64,000 bases of DNA from Gari tellinella. Lineage: Eukaryota > Mollusca > Bivalvia > Cardiida > Psammobiidae. Below the pieces are notes generated by a model. It was not told the DNA's origin and did no database searches. It worked only from the letters and a program-made list of their open reading frames with translations. The translations under genes were made by a program, and so were the position numbers. Shown here one piece after another: positions 1 through 11,053 of the stretch. Every line of letters starts with the position of its first letter. Within the stretch, counting starts at the first letter, position 1. The stretch is from contig OV277856.1 in the NCBI GenBank assembly GCA_922989275.2, positions 90,167,038 to 90,231,037 of the forward strand, read 5' to 3'.

Positions 1-796
1 ATTGCTTTGAGAAAGTGTTTCAGCTTATTCTGTTTCATTTAACTCGACGCTGTAGATTTTCTAAATGTACCGGGTAGTTGAACTTGAGTCAGGCTAACTC
101 AATGTAGAAACATGCATGGATATATCTGTAAACAGGTGGCATCTAAATACAAAATAAATTTCCTGAAGGAGCTTCTTGCATCACTTTTGTTGTGCTTTAG
201 GTTACCACCTGTCTTACAGACTGCCCCATCATCTTTGAATAGTGGTTCACACAAGTTAAAGTGTATAAACAATATGCTGAGGTTGCCAAACACCAAAACG
301 TTATCTCTTTGCCCTGCCAAAACAATTCCCTTCCTACTTACTATGCCACATTCGGACAACTATCTAACAGCAACTCAAATATTCTGTCTGCAACATCGCA
401 GCCAATTATTTTTAGTCTCATTTACTCAAATGAAAAATTAGTGCAGCCAAGACTTTTTTGCCAGTTGTCAATGTGCCATTATATAACAAGCTGAATAGCT
501 CTAAGGGAAAAAATAGTCTTCTACAAATCCTGAGAAATGATTTGCTTTAACCAACCACTTATTTGTCACTGGTAATGTAATGGTTAGCAGTGAGCCTGGT
601 TGAATATGTTTCATTATAAGGCAAACAGCTTTAGGGACACAAAATCAATGCCAATTTACAGGTAATTAATAGAAATAGACTTTTCTCATACTTCTTTTCC
701 AATACACAGCAAAACCTGTATTTAGCGAAAACTCAAAAGGTAATGAATGAGCAATAGTACTGAAGGTGGAAGCTTCAAATGAACAAGGTGTGTTTG
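1..796. other. Intron stretch, nothing recognised
   Basis: A+T-rich sequence. Short overlapping frames occur on both strands at about 99-494, but none has splice sites, codon bias or a recognisable motif. The next CaMKII exon was looked for on the minus strand here and not seen. Confidence 0.5.
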
Positions 797-1046
797 TTAA
801 CTCTTTCCTCCCTGAAACTTTAAATGGAAAATTCTATTTCCATTTAAGTCTAGTCCATTTCTGACTTTTAAGGGTTGTTTTTGTCAATGTTTTGCATTAT
901 GACAAACAGTGAATACCCTGATTAGAGGGCTCCTTATGGAGCCCTCTGATCTGGGTATTCACTGTTTGCATAGGACATGTGTACTATTCACATGTACACT
1001 GTTTGAAAAGCACGCCTATATGCGGGACTAGGGTTCAAAGGGTTAA
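797..1046 (+). mobile_element. TTAA element family B, copy 1
   Basis: A 250-bp element bounded by TTAA (797-800 and 1043-1046). The left end reads CTCTTTCCTCCCTGAAAC and the right end GGGTTCAAAGGG. The centre holds a long imperfect hairpin built on CAGTGAATACCCTGAT..AGAGGGCTCC and its complement. It has no coding capacity. TTAA target sites with CCC/GGG-type ends are the hallmark of piggyBac-superfamily elements, so this is a non-autonomous derivative (inference; no transposase in the window). Confidence 0.8.
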
Positions 1047-1400
1047 ACAATATATCCCCTGATGTGATCTTGACCTCTAAATGCCATTGACATTTGTCTG
1101 GCAAGACCCAACTTGTACTGAGCTAAATTGACTTCTTCAGTGGAGTACATGTAATGCATAATATGGTGTCTCAATAACATGTAAGTATAAAGTTATGGCC
1201 AAGGTTGAATTCAGCCTATTTGACCTCTAAATGACCTTAACCTTTGTTATACATGACCCAAGTTGTACTGAGATCAAGGGCTTCTTGCCTCAAGTACACA
1301 TCTCTAGCACATGCAATTCTAAAGTGATGGCCAAGATAAGTCGTGGACAGACAAACAGGCAATTTAACAGGCAGACCAAAAAGTAATATGCCAGACTATG
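1047..1400. repeat. Tandem repeat, about 150-bp unit (GACCTCTAAATG type)
   Basis: Two units start GACCTCTAAATG at 1072 and 1222, followed by a GACAGACAAACAGG-like tail near 1349. The same unit family recurs at 52060-52500 and as a fragment at 29059. These look like tandem cores of bivalve Helitron-like elements whose ends have been lost. Confidence 0.6.
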
Positions 1401-1813
1401 TTGTGCGGGCCATACAAACTGGAAATGTGTATGTTAAACATGGATGCCCCGCTGTATGATTGACCATAAATGAAAACACTTTTTATCCCTTATCCTATAC
1501 TAAGCAATATATTAACCTGTTGTTTCATTATAAGTCCACTAAACATAGGTTTTACTGTAAGCTTTTTATAGAGAGTATATTACTGCCATGAGCTAACACA
1601 AAACAAGTCCTGTAAAACATTAACAGCTAATTTAATGCAGCAATTATTTTCCTCAGTATATACGACCAATATCTCTCATAACTATAACAGTCCTGCCTCT
1701 CATCTGGTTTAACTTTATAGAATCCAAACCAGAAAAGAAATGAGAGGACCGTGATTATAAGTCCTCATATTGCTCACCTGAGGATATTGAACCTAATTAT
1801 GATGATTTACCTT

Positions 1814-2045
1814 TTAACCCTTTCCCTCATAGAAGCGCCTTTTAGTGCATATTATTTATTCCTGAACAGAAGAAAATAGCTCCAATTTAATCAGTCAGGA
1901 ATATGTATTATAAGAAATGTGTTCTGTATTCTAGTAGATGGGGGCTTAAAGCTGGCTGAAAGTAAAGCATAATGCGCCTTAAGGCGCATTCTGCTTTACT
2001 TTCAACCTGCTTTAAGTAGGAACAAGCTATGGAGTAAAGGGTTAA
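1814..2045 (+). mobile_element. TTAA element family A (forward)
   Basis: Bounded by TTAA at 1814-1817 and 2042-2045, with CCCTTTCCCTCATA at one end and a TATGGAGTAAAGGG end at the other. The central hairpin GCTGGCTGAAAGTAAAG..CTTTACTTTCAACCTGC has a perfect GCGCCTTAAGGCGC middle. Non-coding. It lies about 0.5 kb past the donor of the 2540-2594 exon. Confidence 0.8.
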
Positions 2046-2121
2046 TGTTTCCTTTTGTCAAAATGTAGGAAAGGTTGATTAAACAAGACATGAGAAAATC
2101 ATATTAACCCTTAATATCATA

Positions 2122-2370
2122 TTAACCCATTATAGTTTGTTTCTAGTTTTGAAGATAGGTGGCTACTAATAATGCAGGTTAAAAGTAAAGCAGAGTGCGC
2201 CTAAGGGCACATTCTGCTTTACTTTTAGCCTGCTTTAAGCAAATATCTGTTAGAATATAGAAAATATTTCTTATGGTACATATTCATAATTGTGTAAATT
2301 GGAACTATTTCCCTCAGTGGATGAATAAACTACAGGCGTAAAAAGGCATATTTATGGGGTACTGGGTTAA
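2122..2370 (-). mobile_element. TTAA element family A (reverse)
   Basis: TTAA at 2122-2125 and 2367-2370. It begins CCCATTATAG and ends TTTATGGGGTACTGGG, so it is inverted relative to the copy at 1814. The hairpin core is around 2178-2237. It sits 170 bp downstream, in transcript sense, of the 2540-2594 exon. Confidence 0.8.
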
Positions 2371-2539
2371 ACATATCTATAAGGAGGAGGTCAAGGCATG
2401 ATAAGATATTTCTTTAATATCATAGAAAATGGTTGAAATGGAGTCAACATTTGACAACAATGAGTAAAGGGTTAACCAAGGTTAAGAAATTTCATGCTGA
2501 TACTCAAATCTAGTGTGATCTTTCATTATAGATACTTAC

Positions 2540-2594
2540 AAATCAAAAACTAAATAGTGGAAACCATCATCTTGTATACTGTCATGTAATCGAA
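2540..2594 (-). CDS. CAMK2: CaMKII kinase exon, VRLHDSI..LVFDL (55 bp)
   Basis: Read on the minus strand, TCTATTTTCAG precedes the exon and GTAAGTATC follows it. After one G carried from the previous exon the frame encodes V-RLHDSIQDDGFHYLVFD and the first two bases of Leu. This is the kinase N-lobe strand pair and the start of the hinge; the F in LVFDL is at the gatekeeper position (about residue 89-90 of the usual protein). CaMKII proteins elsewhere usually read SISEEG or SIQEEG here; this one has QDDG, a conservative change. The 55-bp length matches the corresponding vertebrate exon as I recall it. The following exon (TGGELFEDIV...) is expected below position 1. Confidence 0.95.
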
Positions 2595-3008
2595 CTGAAA
2601 ATAGAAATAAAACATTGTGAATACATCAGAAAATTACTGCTATAAATGTTGAAAACAATATTCTATCATGGTATCTCCATGGGCACATAAGCTTCTAGTA
2701 TTTTACTAAAAGTGCGCTCACATTTGCTCTACGGCGGCCGTATGGCGGTCACAGAAACGTGAAATCAGGAGAATCTTGCAACGGCCGTAGGTATTCTACT
2801 GGGGCCAACAGCGTATCCCAATAGCTTATAGACCGTAGAGCTGGCATCATATTTTGCCGGGATGGAGTGAATGGAGTTCAATTTCCATAGCTTGTTATAT
2901 AATACTGTAAATTTCATTCATGTCATGATATAAGAGACAGAAGCTTTTTGATTGTAGACAAACTGATATAACTAGCCATTCCCATTCCTTGGTATCAGTT
3001 AATAGAAC

Positions 3009-3456
3009 TACAATCGAAATTCAATAACTCGAACACACTTAAAAGTCTAACTTACCCCCATAATTCAAAGTTAAAACATGGGTTCAGCCTTTAAAATATA
3101 GGTAAGTTTGACTCTTAAGAGATCAAGTTATCAAATTTTAGCTCATGAAATACGGGTAACTTCCATTTTAACCCATTACCCCATAGCCTCTTTCTAGAAT
3201 TGAAGATAGTTGACCACTTAAAGCAGGTTGAAAGTAAAGCAGAATGTGCCTTACAATATAAGGCACATTCTGCTTCACTTTCAGCCTGCTTTAAGCTACC
3301 ATCTGCTAGGATATAGAAAATATTTCTTTTGCTACATATTCCTGACTATATAAATTGGAACTATTTCCTTCAGTGGAGGAATAAATTAAAGTCTTAAAAA
3401 GGCGTATTTATGGGGTAATGGGTTAAGTGAGTTTGAATTATGGAGTTTTGACTGTA
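3009..3456. mobile_element. TA-flanked pogo-like MITE, split by a family A element
   Basis: TA at 3009-3010 and 3455-3456 bounds inverted ends: left CAATCGAAATTCAATAACTC, and right, reverse-complemented, CAGTCAAAACTCCATAATTC. The interior resembles the copy at 31955-32135 (TTAAGCGAGTTCGAGATATC). A family A element has inserted at its TTAA (3168-3426). Termini starting CAGT with a TA duplication fit Tc1/mariner-pogo non-autonomous elements. No coding capacity. Confidence 0.65.
3168..3426 (-). mobile_element. TTAA element family A (reverse), nested
   Basis: TTAA at 3168-3171 and 3423-3426; starts CCCATTACCCCATAGCC and ends TTTATGGGGTAATGGG. The hairpin AGCAGGTTGAAAGTAAAGC..GCCTGCTTTAAG is about 3221-3295. 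It is inserted in the pogo-like element at 3009-3456. Confidence 0.85.
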
Positions 3457-3696
3457 CCACCATCCCCCTCTGTACATCATCATTCTACAACAGACAAATT
3501 CAAATCAATATTTTTGATATGCAAGTTCTAGCCCCCTAAAGAAATAAGCTATTCATCAATATTTAATACATCAGCCTCATCACAAACTTCTGACTGGGTG
3601 GCTAAAGCTTGTCTTTTGTGATTCATGATCACGGCTCAGTAGGCATTGCTCTGTTAATTAAACTGTTGGGTCAGATGGAATACGGACAAATCTGAG

Positions 3697-3934
3697 TTAA
3701 CCATTTACTCCATAGATATGCCTGTATTCCTCCATTGAAGAAAATGGTTACAATTTAATATGCAGTAATGAATATCCAACATAAAAAACATTTCCTATAT
3801 CCTAGCATATTGTAGCTTAAAGTAGGTTGAAAGTAAACCAGAATGCGCCCTAAGGTGCATTCTGCTTTACTTTCAACCTGCTTTAAGATCACCTGTCTTC
3901 AAAACGAAGAAACAGGCTATTGGGTAAAGGGTTT
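3697..3934 (+). mobile_element. TTAA element family A (forward), right end decayed
   Basis: Left TTAACCATTTACTCCATA at 3697. The hairpin AGTAGGTTGAAAG..CTTTCAACCTGC is near 3821-3886. The right end reads TTGGGTAAAGGGTTT, so the second TTAA has mutated. Confidence 0.75.
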
Positions 3935-4092
3935 GACATCTATTCAATGAGGAAGTATGGAGATTTCTATAAAGAAGTCACCGCGTAATGCAGGGCATTA
4001 GTGACTTTTGCTCTGCATTCAGTTGTCACTTGTCTTAGAGACTGTCATTGCATCTTCCATTAACCCTTTCCCCCTCCAGCTGGATTTTCATA

Positions 4093-4343
4093 TTAACTCA
4101 TTGAGCCCTAATGACGCATATATGCGTCATTTACCAAATGTGTACCTGTGAAGAGCACACTTGTCCTAGGCAAACAGTGAAGTCCCTGATCAGAGGGCTC
4201 CTGCAGGAGCCCTCTGATCAGGGACGCCACTGTTTGTTTTTTTGCAATTTATTACAATAATTACCCCTAAATAGTCTAAAATGGACCAGCCTTTATTGCA
4301 AACTGGAATTTTCCATTGGAAGTTTCAGGGGATAATGAGTTAA
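4093..4343 (-). mobile_element. TTAA element family B (reverse)
   Basis: TTAA at 4093-4096 and 4340-4343. The central stem CAGTGAAGTCCCTGATCAGA..TCTGATCAGGGACGCCACTG is nearly perfect over about 30 bp with a GGGCTCCTGCAGGAGCCC middle. It contains ACGCATATATGCGT, itself a palindrome, near the left end. Confidence 0.8.
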
Positions 4344-5073
4344 GACAGGAAGCCTGTTTACTAAAACCTTTATCCAATAGCCTAAGATTTGCAATAAATT
4401 TAATTACATTTTGTTGTTTCATATTTTTTTCTGAGGTTGCGTTTTTATATGTCATTTTAAACCATAGTTTAAATGAAAGGATTGTTTAATTAAACTTTCC
4501 ATTTATGACTGACAAATACTGCGTACCTGTTCTACAACCTGTAGCAAATTATCAGTTTTTGCTTTTACGTATATAGCCAAACATTTTAAAGTGCAATATG
4601 TTGTCAGAATGTGTTTTTATGCAATGAAGGGGATTGTCAGTTAGCCACAATAAACACATGCATGTCACAGCAGAAGGTGAAAATATCACTAGGTTCTTAA
4701 AACTCTAGACTGCCTGTGGCTGTTTGACTTCTTACCTATAGTTTAGTACAGAAATCATGTCTAAAGTCACTGTGACAAAACTTTGAGAAGATTGAGTAAA
4801 TATTTATCAAATAAAAGTCTTAAAAGTCCAAATCCTCAAGACAACCGGGGGAGAGTAGCTGAGTGTTTTAATTGGTTGAGATATTTTTCCCATAAAAACT
4901 GTGACAAAAATTACTGAAATTAGAATGGAGATTGTTCATGTTGCAGTGCAGAAAGTGCAATTTCAACAAAGGGCAACAACTCTGAGACTCTCAGTCTATA
5001 CTGATAAACAACCCTACAAGAGCTTTCTGCAAGGCATTATCATAAGTCATGGATTATATTACACCGTGATTCT
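4344..5073. other. Intron stretch, nothing recognised
   Basis: A+T-rich sequence without repeats shared with the rest of the window, apart from an AAAGGGCAACAACTCTGA phrase near 4970 that resembles the 43960-44540 tandem family. No exon-like signal. Confidence 0.4.
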
Positions 5074-6049
5074 TTAACCCATTACCCCATAAATATGCCT
5101 TTTTACACCTTTAATTTATTCCTCCACTGAAGAAAATAGTTGCAATTTATACAGTCATAAATATGAATGATAGCTAAAAATCTATATTTTAGCAGATATT
5201 AGCTTAAAGCAGGCTGAAAGTAAAGCAGTAAATCTGCTTTAAGTTGTCACATATTTTCAAAACTTAACAAGAGCACCGCAGTGCGGCAAAATACGCCCGT
5301 CACGGCCGGCGGGTGTCAAAGTCGTCCAGACTCAGGCCGACTGGAAAAAGTCGCCCGGAGTGTAGGCCCGACTATCGATCTCAAAAAGACTATGCTGTAG
5401 TATTGCGATAGCTCAAGTACTATCCCGATAGTATTGCGATAGTCAAGAAAAAAGTTCTGGGTTTTTAAAAAAAATGCCCATTTTTGACAATAAAGGGGGC
5501 ATAAATAGTCGCCAACGTCTGAAATTTAACAGGAACCAAAATTCACAGGTGCCTTCCCTGTATGATGAGAAAGCTAAATATGAAATTTGGTTACAATAGA
5601 CAAAATGTAAGTAAAATTATTATCAGGAAACAATATATTGTTAAAAAAATTGTGTGAAGGGGCATAACTCTGAAAATACAGAGTCAAACCAAAAACCCGT
5701 AATATATATTAAGTCACTTCATTCATTGTATCACCATATCAAATTTGAAATCAATTGAATCAAAAATAAAAAAGTTCTGGTTTTTTTTTAAAAAATGCCC
5801 ATTTTTGACAATAAAGGGGCATAACTCTACTAAAAATAGCCGCCAACGTCTGAAACGCGAACTCGTCCGAGCTATTGTGGTATGGAATATTTGTAGGAAG
5901 TTTAATCAAAATCGGTAAATAAATGAAGGTGAGAGAGCGCTAACAAGAAAAGTTAACGGACGGACGGACGTATGGACAGCGCTGGGTATACCATAATACG
6001 ACCGTCGATGACAGCGTATAAAAAAGGCTCTAATGGGGTAATGAGTTAA
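5074..6049 (+). mobile_element. TTAA element family A (forward), host of an insertion
   Basis: TTAACCCATTACCCCATAAA at 5074 and GGGGTAATGAGTTAA ending at 6049. The left portion includes a shortened hairpin (AAAGCAGTAAATCTGCTTT). The right flank of the hairpin is interrupted after TTTTCAAAACTT by a 0.75-kb foreign segment (5266-6021). Confidence 0.75.
5266..6021. mobile_element. Helitron-like or unclassified element with ~320-bp direct repeat
   Basis: Starts AACAAGAGCACCGCAGTGCG and ends after GACGGACGGACG and CAGCGTATAAA, a layout shared with the ACAAGGGCC elements elsewhere in the window. Two direct repeats of about 80 bp (5449-5527 and 5769-5855), each with AAAAAAGTTCTGG, ATGCCCATTTTTGACAATAA and GCCAACGTCTGAAA, lie about 320 bp apart. 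The start carries GCACCGCAGTGCGG, a short palindrome. No coding capacity. It is inserted in a family A element, which dates it as younger. Confidence 0.5.
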
Positions 6050-6109
6050 GGGGCTTTTAGCCTTTCGTTTTCCTTACAGCTTGTTGTCAGTGTTAATTAA
6101 AGATAATCT

Positions 6110-6180
6110 ACTGCTTAAAGTAGACTGAAAGTAAGGCAGAAAACTCCTACAGGAAGATTTCTGCTGAACTCTTGTCTTCT
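6110..6180. mobile_element. Hairpin core related to families A/H (fragment)
   Basis: CTTAAAGTAGACTGAAAGTAAGGCAGAAAACTCC followed by an imperfect complementary half. It is a degenerate copy of the shared hairpin module without recognisable ends. Confidence 0.4.
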
Positions 6181-6384
6181 TTAAAATTTTCTTCATTACT
6201 TTTGCCTAGCATCAAACAACCATCTGTCTTTAAAGATCTTCAAGCTGCTTCCATAAATTTATGACCCCTTTACAAAGGATTAACTATAATAGACAGCTCT
6301 AAGAATTTCTGCATTTTGTGTCTATCATTAATGATCACAGCAATGCAATATGTTATGTCCTTATATTGCCCCTTAACACAAGTT

Positions 6385-6625
6385 TTAACCCTTTACTCCA
6401 TATATACACATGTTTACGCCTTTGATTTATACCTCCACTGAAGAAAATAATTTCAATTCATACAGTCATGAATACCTATCATAAGAAATATTTTCATATT
6501 TAGGGAGATTATAGCTTGAAGCTGGCTGAAAGTAAAGCAGGATGCACATTCTGCTTTAATTTCCACCTGCTTTAGGTGGTCACCTGTTTATAAAACTAAG
6601 AAGAGGGTATGGGGTAATGGGTTAA
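6385..6625 (+). mobile_element. TTAA element family A (forward)
   Basis: TTAA at 6385-6388 and 6622-6625, with CCCTTTACTCCATA and TATGGGGTAATGGG ends. The hairpin is shortened (AAGCAGGATGCACATTCTGCTTT). Confidence 0.8.
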
Positions 6626-7135
6626 CTGTAAATAGTTTCCTAACCTGCTCTTATCACAGACTGAATGAACTACTAGTCTTGGAGACAGTGATATTGATTT
6701 CGTGTGATGCAAATGCCTGATTGCTCCTAAAACCAATATCTCCCCCAGTCCATAAAAACACACACACCGAGATATTTGGCTTTGGTTTTTTCCCCCTCTC
6801 CCAAGAAGAGCTCGAGATCAATGACAATTTCACAATTATATCATCAAAACACAAGCAAGTGCTTCTGAATTATTAAACATTTGATGTGATAACGAACTTC
6901 TGCTAGTTCTTCCACTCTCAATGAGGCATATAAAAGTCAGCTAGGAGCATGACATGGCAAATAAGACACCCGGCCTGGAATTCTCAAACACATTCTTAAG
7001 CATAAGACTCAATACTAATCTCCAAGCCTTTGTTTTGGCTCTCAGCTTCTGCCATTATTCTGGAACCCTATAAATGTGTTTTGATTCTCACAGAAGGAAG
7101 GATCCCAAGTCCCAAGAATGCGTTAATAAATCATG

Positions 7136-8569
7136 GTGCATAATTCAGAACTGTATAAAGTGAAACTATGTTCTTCAGTGTCGGATTAAATTAAAGTCGT
7201 AACAAGGGCCACTATGGCCCTAAATCGCTCACCTGGTACACCATGGCAAACTTGACCTATAGTGACCTAGATTATGACTGGCCATGACCCACAATCAACC
7301 TCTAGAGTGTAAACAAGATTTTCCTATGATTTGACCTAGTTTTTGAACAGACACAATCCAAATTTGATTTTGACCTAGATCTGATGTAGGTAAAAATTCT
7401 GACAATATTTCATGCAGATCTAGTGAGATTTGTAGCTTCCAAAAGGTTAACACTGTTTTTCTTTGATTTGACCTAGTGACCTAGTTTTCAACCAGACATC
7501 ATTCAAAATTAACTGAGCTAGATATCAATGAGGCAATCAAGTTGAGCAAAATTCATTAAAATCCAATGAGAGTTGAAGCATCTAGAGTGTTAACAAGTTT
7601 CCCCTATGATTTGACCTAGTGACCTAGTTTTTTACTCTAAATGACCCATATTCGAACTTGACCTTGGTATCAATTAAGCAAACATTCTGACCAAAGTGCA
7701 TAAAGATCAGATGAAATTTATAGCCTCAAGAGTGTTAACAAGGTTTTTCTATGATTTGACAAAGTGACCTAGTTTTTGACCGGACATGACCCATATTCAA
7801 ACTTGACCTAGATATCAATAAGAAAAATATGCTGACCAAGTGTCATCAAGATCCAATGAGATTTGTAGCCTCTAGAGTGTTAACAAGGTTTTTCTATGAT
7901 TTGACCTAGTGACCTAGTTTTTGACCGGACATAACCCATATTCGAACTTGACCTTGGTATCAATTAAGCAAACATTCTGACCAAGTTTCATCAAGATCCA
8001 ATGAGATTTGTAGCCTCTAGAGTGTTAACAAGGTTTTTCTATGATTTGACCTAGTGACCTAGTTTTTGACCAGACATGACCCATATTCGAACTTGACCTT
8101 GGTAACAATTAAGCAAACATTCTGACCAAGTTTCATCAAGATCCAATGAGATTTGTAGCCTCTAGAGTGTTAACAAGGTTTTTCTATGATTTGACCTAGT
8201 GACCTAGTTTTTGACCGGACATGACCCACATTCGAACTTGACCTAGATATCATTGAGATAAACATTGTGATCAAGTTTCATGAAGATTGGATGATATTTG
8301 TAGCCTCTAGAGTGTTAACAAGGTTTTTCAATGATTTGACCTAGTGACCTAGTTTTTGACCCAACATGACCTACATTCGAACTTGGCCTAGATTTCTACT
8401 AGACAAACATTGTGATCAATTTTCATGAAGATTGGATGATATTTGTAGCTGCTAGAGTGTTAACGAACCAATTGTGGACGGACGACGGACATCCATCGAT
8501 CCTAAAAGCTCACCTTGGCACTTCGTGCCAGGTGAGCTAAAAAGGCATATTTATGGAGTAATGGATTAA
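7136..8569 (-). mobile_element. Family A element (reverse, 5'-truncated), host of a Helitron-like insertion
   Basis: The left remnant 7136-7201 reads ATAATTCAGAACTGTATAAAG..GGATTAAATTAAAGTCGT. The right remnant 8541-8569 reads AAAGGCATATTTATGGAGTA and ends in TTAA. Joined, these give the normal right arm of family A, so 7202-8540 is a later insertion. Confidence 0.75.
7202..8540 (+). mobile_element. Helitron/Helentron-like element with 145-bp tandem core, copy 1
   Basis: Starts ACAAGGGCCACTATGGCCCT (a 7-bp-arm palindrome), then AATCGCTCACCTGG. Ends with the hairpin CTCACCTTGGCACTTCGTGC CAGGTGAG then CTAA. GCTCACCTGG near the start is complementary to CCAGGTGAGC near the end. A 3' hairpin before CTRR, subterminal inverted repeats and a tandem core fit non-autonomous Helitron/Helentron elements (inference). 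The core has about nine units; TAAC(A/G)A marks at 7591, 7736, 7881, 8026, 8171, 8316 and 8461 are exactly 145 bp apart. Six units keep TGACCTAGTGACCT intact (7469, 7612, 7902, 8047, 8192, 8337). A GACGGACGACGGAC stretch precedes the 3' hairpin. Confidence 0.75.
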
Positions 8570-8838
8570 ATCCCTATTATCTGTTACAGACTTGTGAAAA
8601 CCCTATCGTCAATCATGATAAAGCTTGTCTCATTAAAATGCTTCAACTGATTGAAGTGATTGAAAATCGATTCCCTCTAATTTCACCTGTTTAGTTGCCT
8701 ATAAAATCATTCACAAAGCAGATCGTTTTTTCACTTAGTTGCCATTGATCTCAAGATCTCCTCAAGTAAATACTTAGATCTGCTAATGAAGTATCAAGAA
8801 ACACCCGATACTGGCCAATTGCGTATTCTTACAATTAA

Positions 8839-9042
8839 TACAGTAAAACCTCTCTATTACAACCACTAAAACAAAGACTAATTGAGTGTATAAAAGACAG
8901 GTGATAGCTTAAAGCCAGGTGTCAGTAAAACAGAAAGCTCCTAAGGAGCTTTCTGTTTTACTTTCACCTTGCTTTAAGCAGTCACCTGCCGTAAACACCT
9001 AATAACACAATTGTGTGGTTGTATTAGAGAGGTTTTACCCTA
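8839..9042. mobile_element. TA-flanked mariner-like MITE (family H), intact
   Basis: TA at 8839-8840 and 9041-9042. The inverted ends CAGTAAAACCTCTCTATTAC and (complement of right end) GGGTAAAACCTCTCTAATAC run on through AACCA. The interior hairpin GCTTAAAGCCAGGTGTCAG..CTTTCACCTTGCTTTAAGC, centred on AGCTCCTAAGGAGCT, is homologous to the family A hairpin although the element ends are unrelated. Non-coding. Confidence 0.8.
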
Positions 9043-10314
9043 TTCGGCTAGATATTCTGGTGGGGATTTCCAACAGGAAAAACTTCCCCAGCAGCTACAG
9101 ACAGTCTAATTGAAAATTATTCAGAAAGCCCAGCTCCTGTGGAATTTCAACTGTCACGGACTATAGATGAATGGTGTTCCGCCTCTCTTCGATCACAGGA
9201 CGATAACAGATTTTATGCACTATGAACAAATTTAAGGAGATTGATTTGGAATTCCAGCATGAAGATATAGATCAGTTTGCCTTATAAACCTGACCAGTAT
9301 CATTATAATCGATGTTATTGATGTATGAAAGGAGTCAAGATGAGATGTAGTTATAAACCCAACGTTTTAAACAGTCATGTTCTCCTCTTATTTCTGCACC
9401 AAACTCTTGGTCTCTAAAAGATTCTAACGGGTAGTTCCATCTTAGGGATTTTTGTGTAAACAGTAACATTAAAAGTTTTAATATTTGAAATACTCCCCTG
9501 ATGTGAGCAGTTGGCAGCATAGTTCCTATTTATACAGGCATGCATGTGTTCTATAAAGACTATTTTCTTTATCCTAGCAGATGATAGATTAAAACGGGCT
9601 CAAACTAAAGCAGAATGAACCTAAGGTGTATTCTGCATTTCATTTAACCTGCTTTAAGTGGTACAATTTTGCCTCTTATTTTTGTGGATGTATCTGATCT
9701 TCAACAGAAGACTAAGAAATACAATGTAGTATAATTATGCCATTACCTACTTCTTACTATTTGTCCAGTTGTACACATATAACATTTCCTGATAGCAGTA
9801 TTTAAAGGAAGCAAATAAACATTCCATTTTCCAATTAAGTCAAACAGAGTTTTGACTGCTTTAAGTTTTCTTTATAAAGAATGTATTTGCAAAATGACAA
9901 GCAGTTGAGACTGAACGGTGGGCTCATTTAGAAACTCTCTTATCCCGGTCGATACTAGGGTTTAATGGTTCAATGGCATAAAACACAGGCTGTAGCTTAT
10001 AAAGCATGATGAAGATAAAGCAGAAAGCTAACATTTGACAATACTACTACCAGTAAAAGAAAGTCTGTTAAACCAACGCCCAGTCCTGATTATGACCTCA
10101 TTGGAAAAGTGGAAACTAGCATAGCATAAAAGGTTGGGGCCAATTGGAACTTCAAATTTTCTAAAAACACTGGACCAGATGACCTAGTGTAGTCTGACAA
10201 ACTGAAACAAACCAACTCCTTGCATACATAATGGAGATACACAATGAGCATCCTAATTTATCAGCATTAAAAAAAGATTCTACCAGATAAAAGTTTCCTG
10301 TTTTTCTAACCCTT
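9043..10314. other. Intron stretch with a decayed family A fragment
   Basis: A partial family A copy without ends is visible at about 9515-9665 (TCCTAGCAGATGATAG, then a decayed hairpin ending AACCTGCTTTAAGTGG), and another hairpin scrap lies near 9990-10030. The rest shows nothing recognisable. Confidence 0.5.
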
Positions 10315-10502
10315 ACTGTCTCCATCATTTGCAAACAGCGTTGACCTAGATCAGGGGATTCCTTCAGGAGCCAGTAACTCTGATCAGGGTCTACAGTTTG
10401 CCAAACTTTAAATCATTTTGGATAAACAAACCCCTCAAAAGAGACAAAGTAAACTAGCCATTTTTCACAAACTGGAATGTCAGCATTAAAAGAAATGGTT
10501 AA
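10315..10502 (+). mobile_element. TTAA element family G (decayed)
   Basis: Left AACCCTTACTGTCTCC, right ..AATGGTTAA (TTAA 10499-10502). The hairpin half GCAAACAGCGTTGACC..GATCAGGG..GATCAGGGTCTACAGTTTGC is imperfect. Confidence 0.55.
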
Positions 10503-10707
10503 TCAACTGTTCAAGGCCTGGAAAACACTAATGCTCTTGTTCTAGACAGTCCGTAAGCAACACTTGACCTTTAAGAGATTGAATGTCACTACAATGTAGA
10601 ACTTCCCAAATCTAGTTATTATGATGCTTAGCCAGGCATCTTTTCTTGTCATCAGAAGTAATCAATTAGGCTTCACCTAGCCTTTTCAATCAATGGATAT
10701 AGCCATC

Positions 10708-10860
10708 TACAGTTAAACATGTGTTAAGCGACCATTGAATGAATGTAAAGAAAGATGATCACTTAATGCAGGGATTATAGGGACCTATAGAAGCTTTCTG
10801 CATTACTGTTATCCTGCATTAAGCTGCCACCTGTCATAAATACTATAAATATCATTTCTA
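10708..10860. mobile_element. Family H element (one end visible)
   Basis: Begins CAGTTAAACATGTGTTAAGC and holds the hairpin CACTTAATGCAGGGATTA..AGAAGCTTTCTGCATTACTG and TATCCTGCATTAAGCTGCC. The right terminus is not clear. Confidence 0.6.
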
Positions 10861-11053
10861 GACTAGTCGAATAATACAGGTTTAATTGACTGTATTTATG
10901 AGGAGAGAGAAGCTCTAAGGTAGTGTTTGACCAGCGTGGGTGATAAACTTAGGGGTCTTTTACTGAAATCTGCTTTTATGGCATATATTTCAGTTCTTAC
11001 TATGTTGAATTTCAATTATTTTCTTTAAACAACCTGTTTACATCAATTCTTAA

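Noticed and set aside
99..359. 86-codon minus-strand frame as the next CaMKII exon
   Set aside because: It contains no TGGELFEDIV-like segment and no suitable acceptor or donor.
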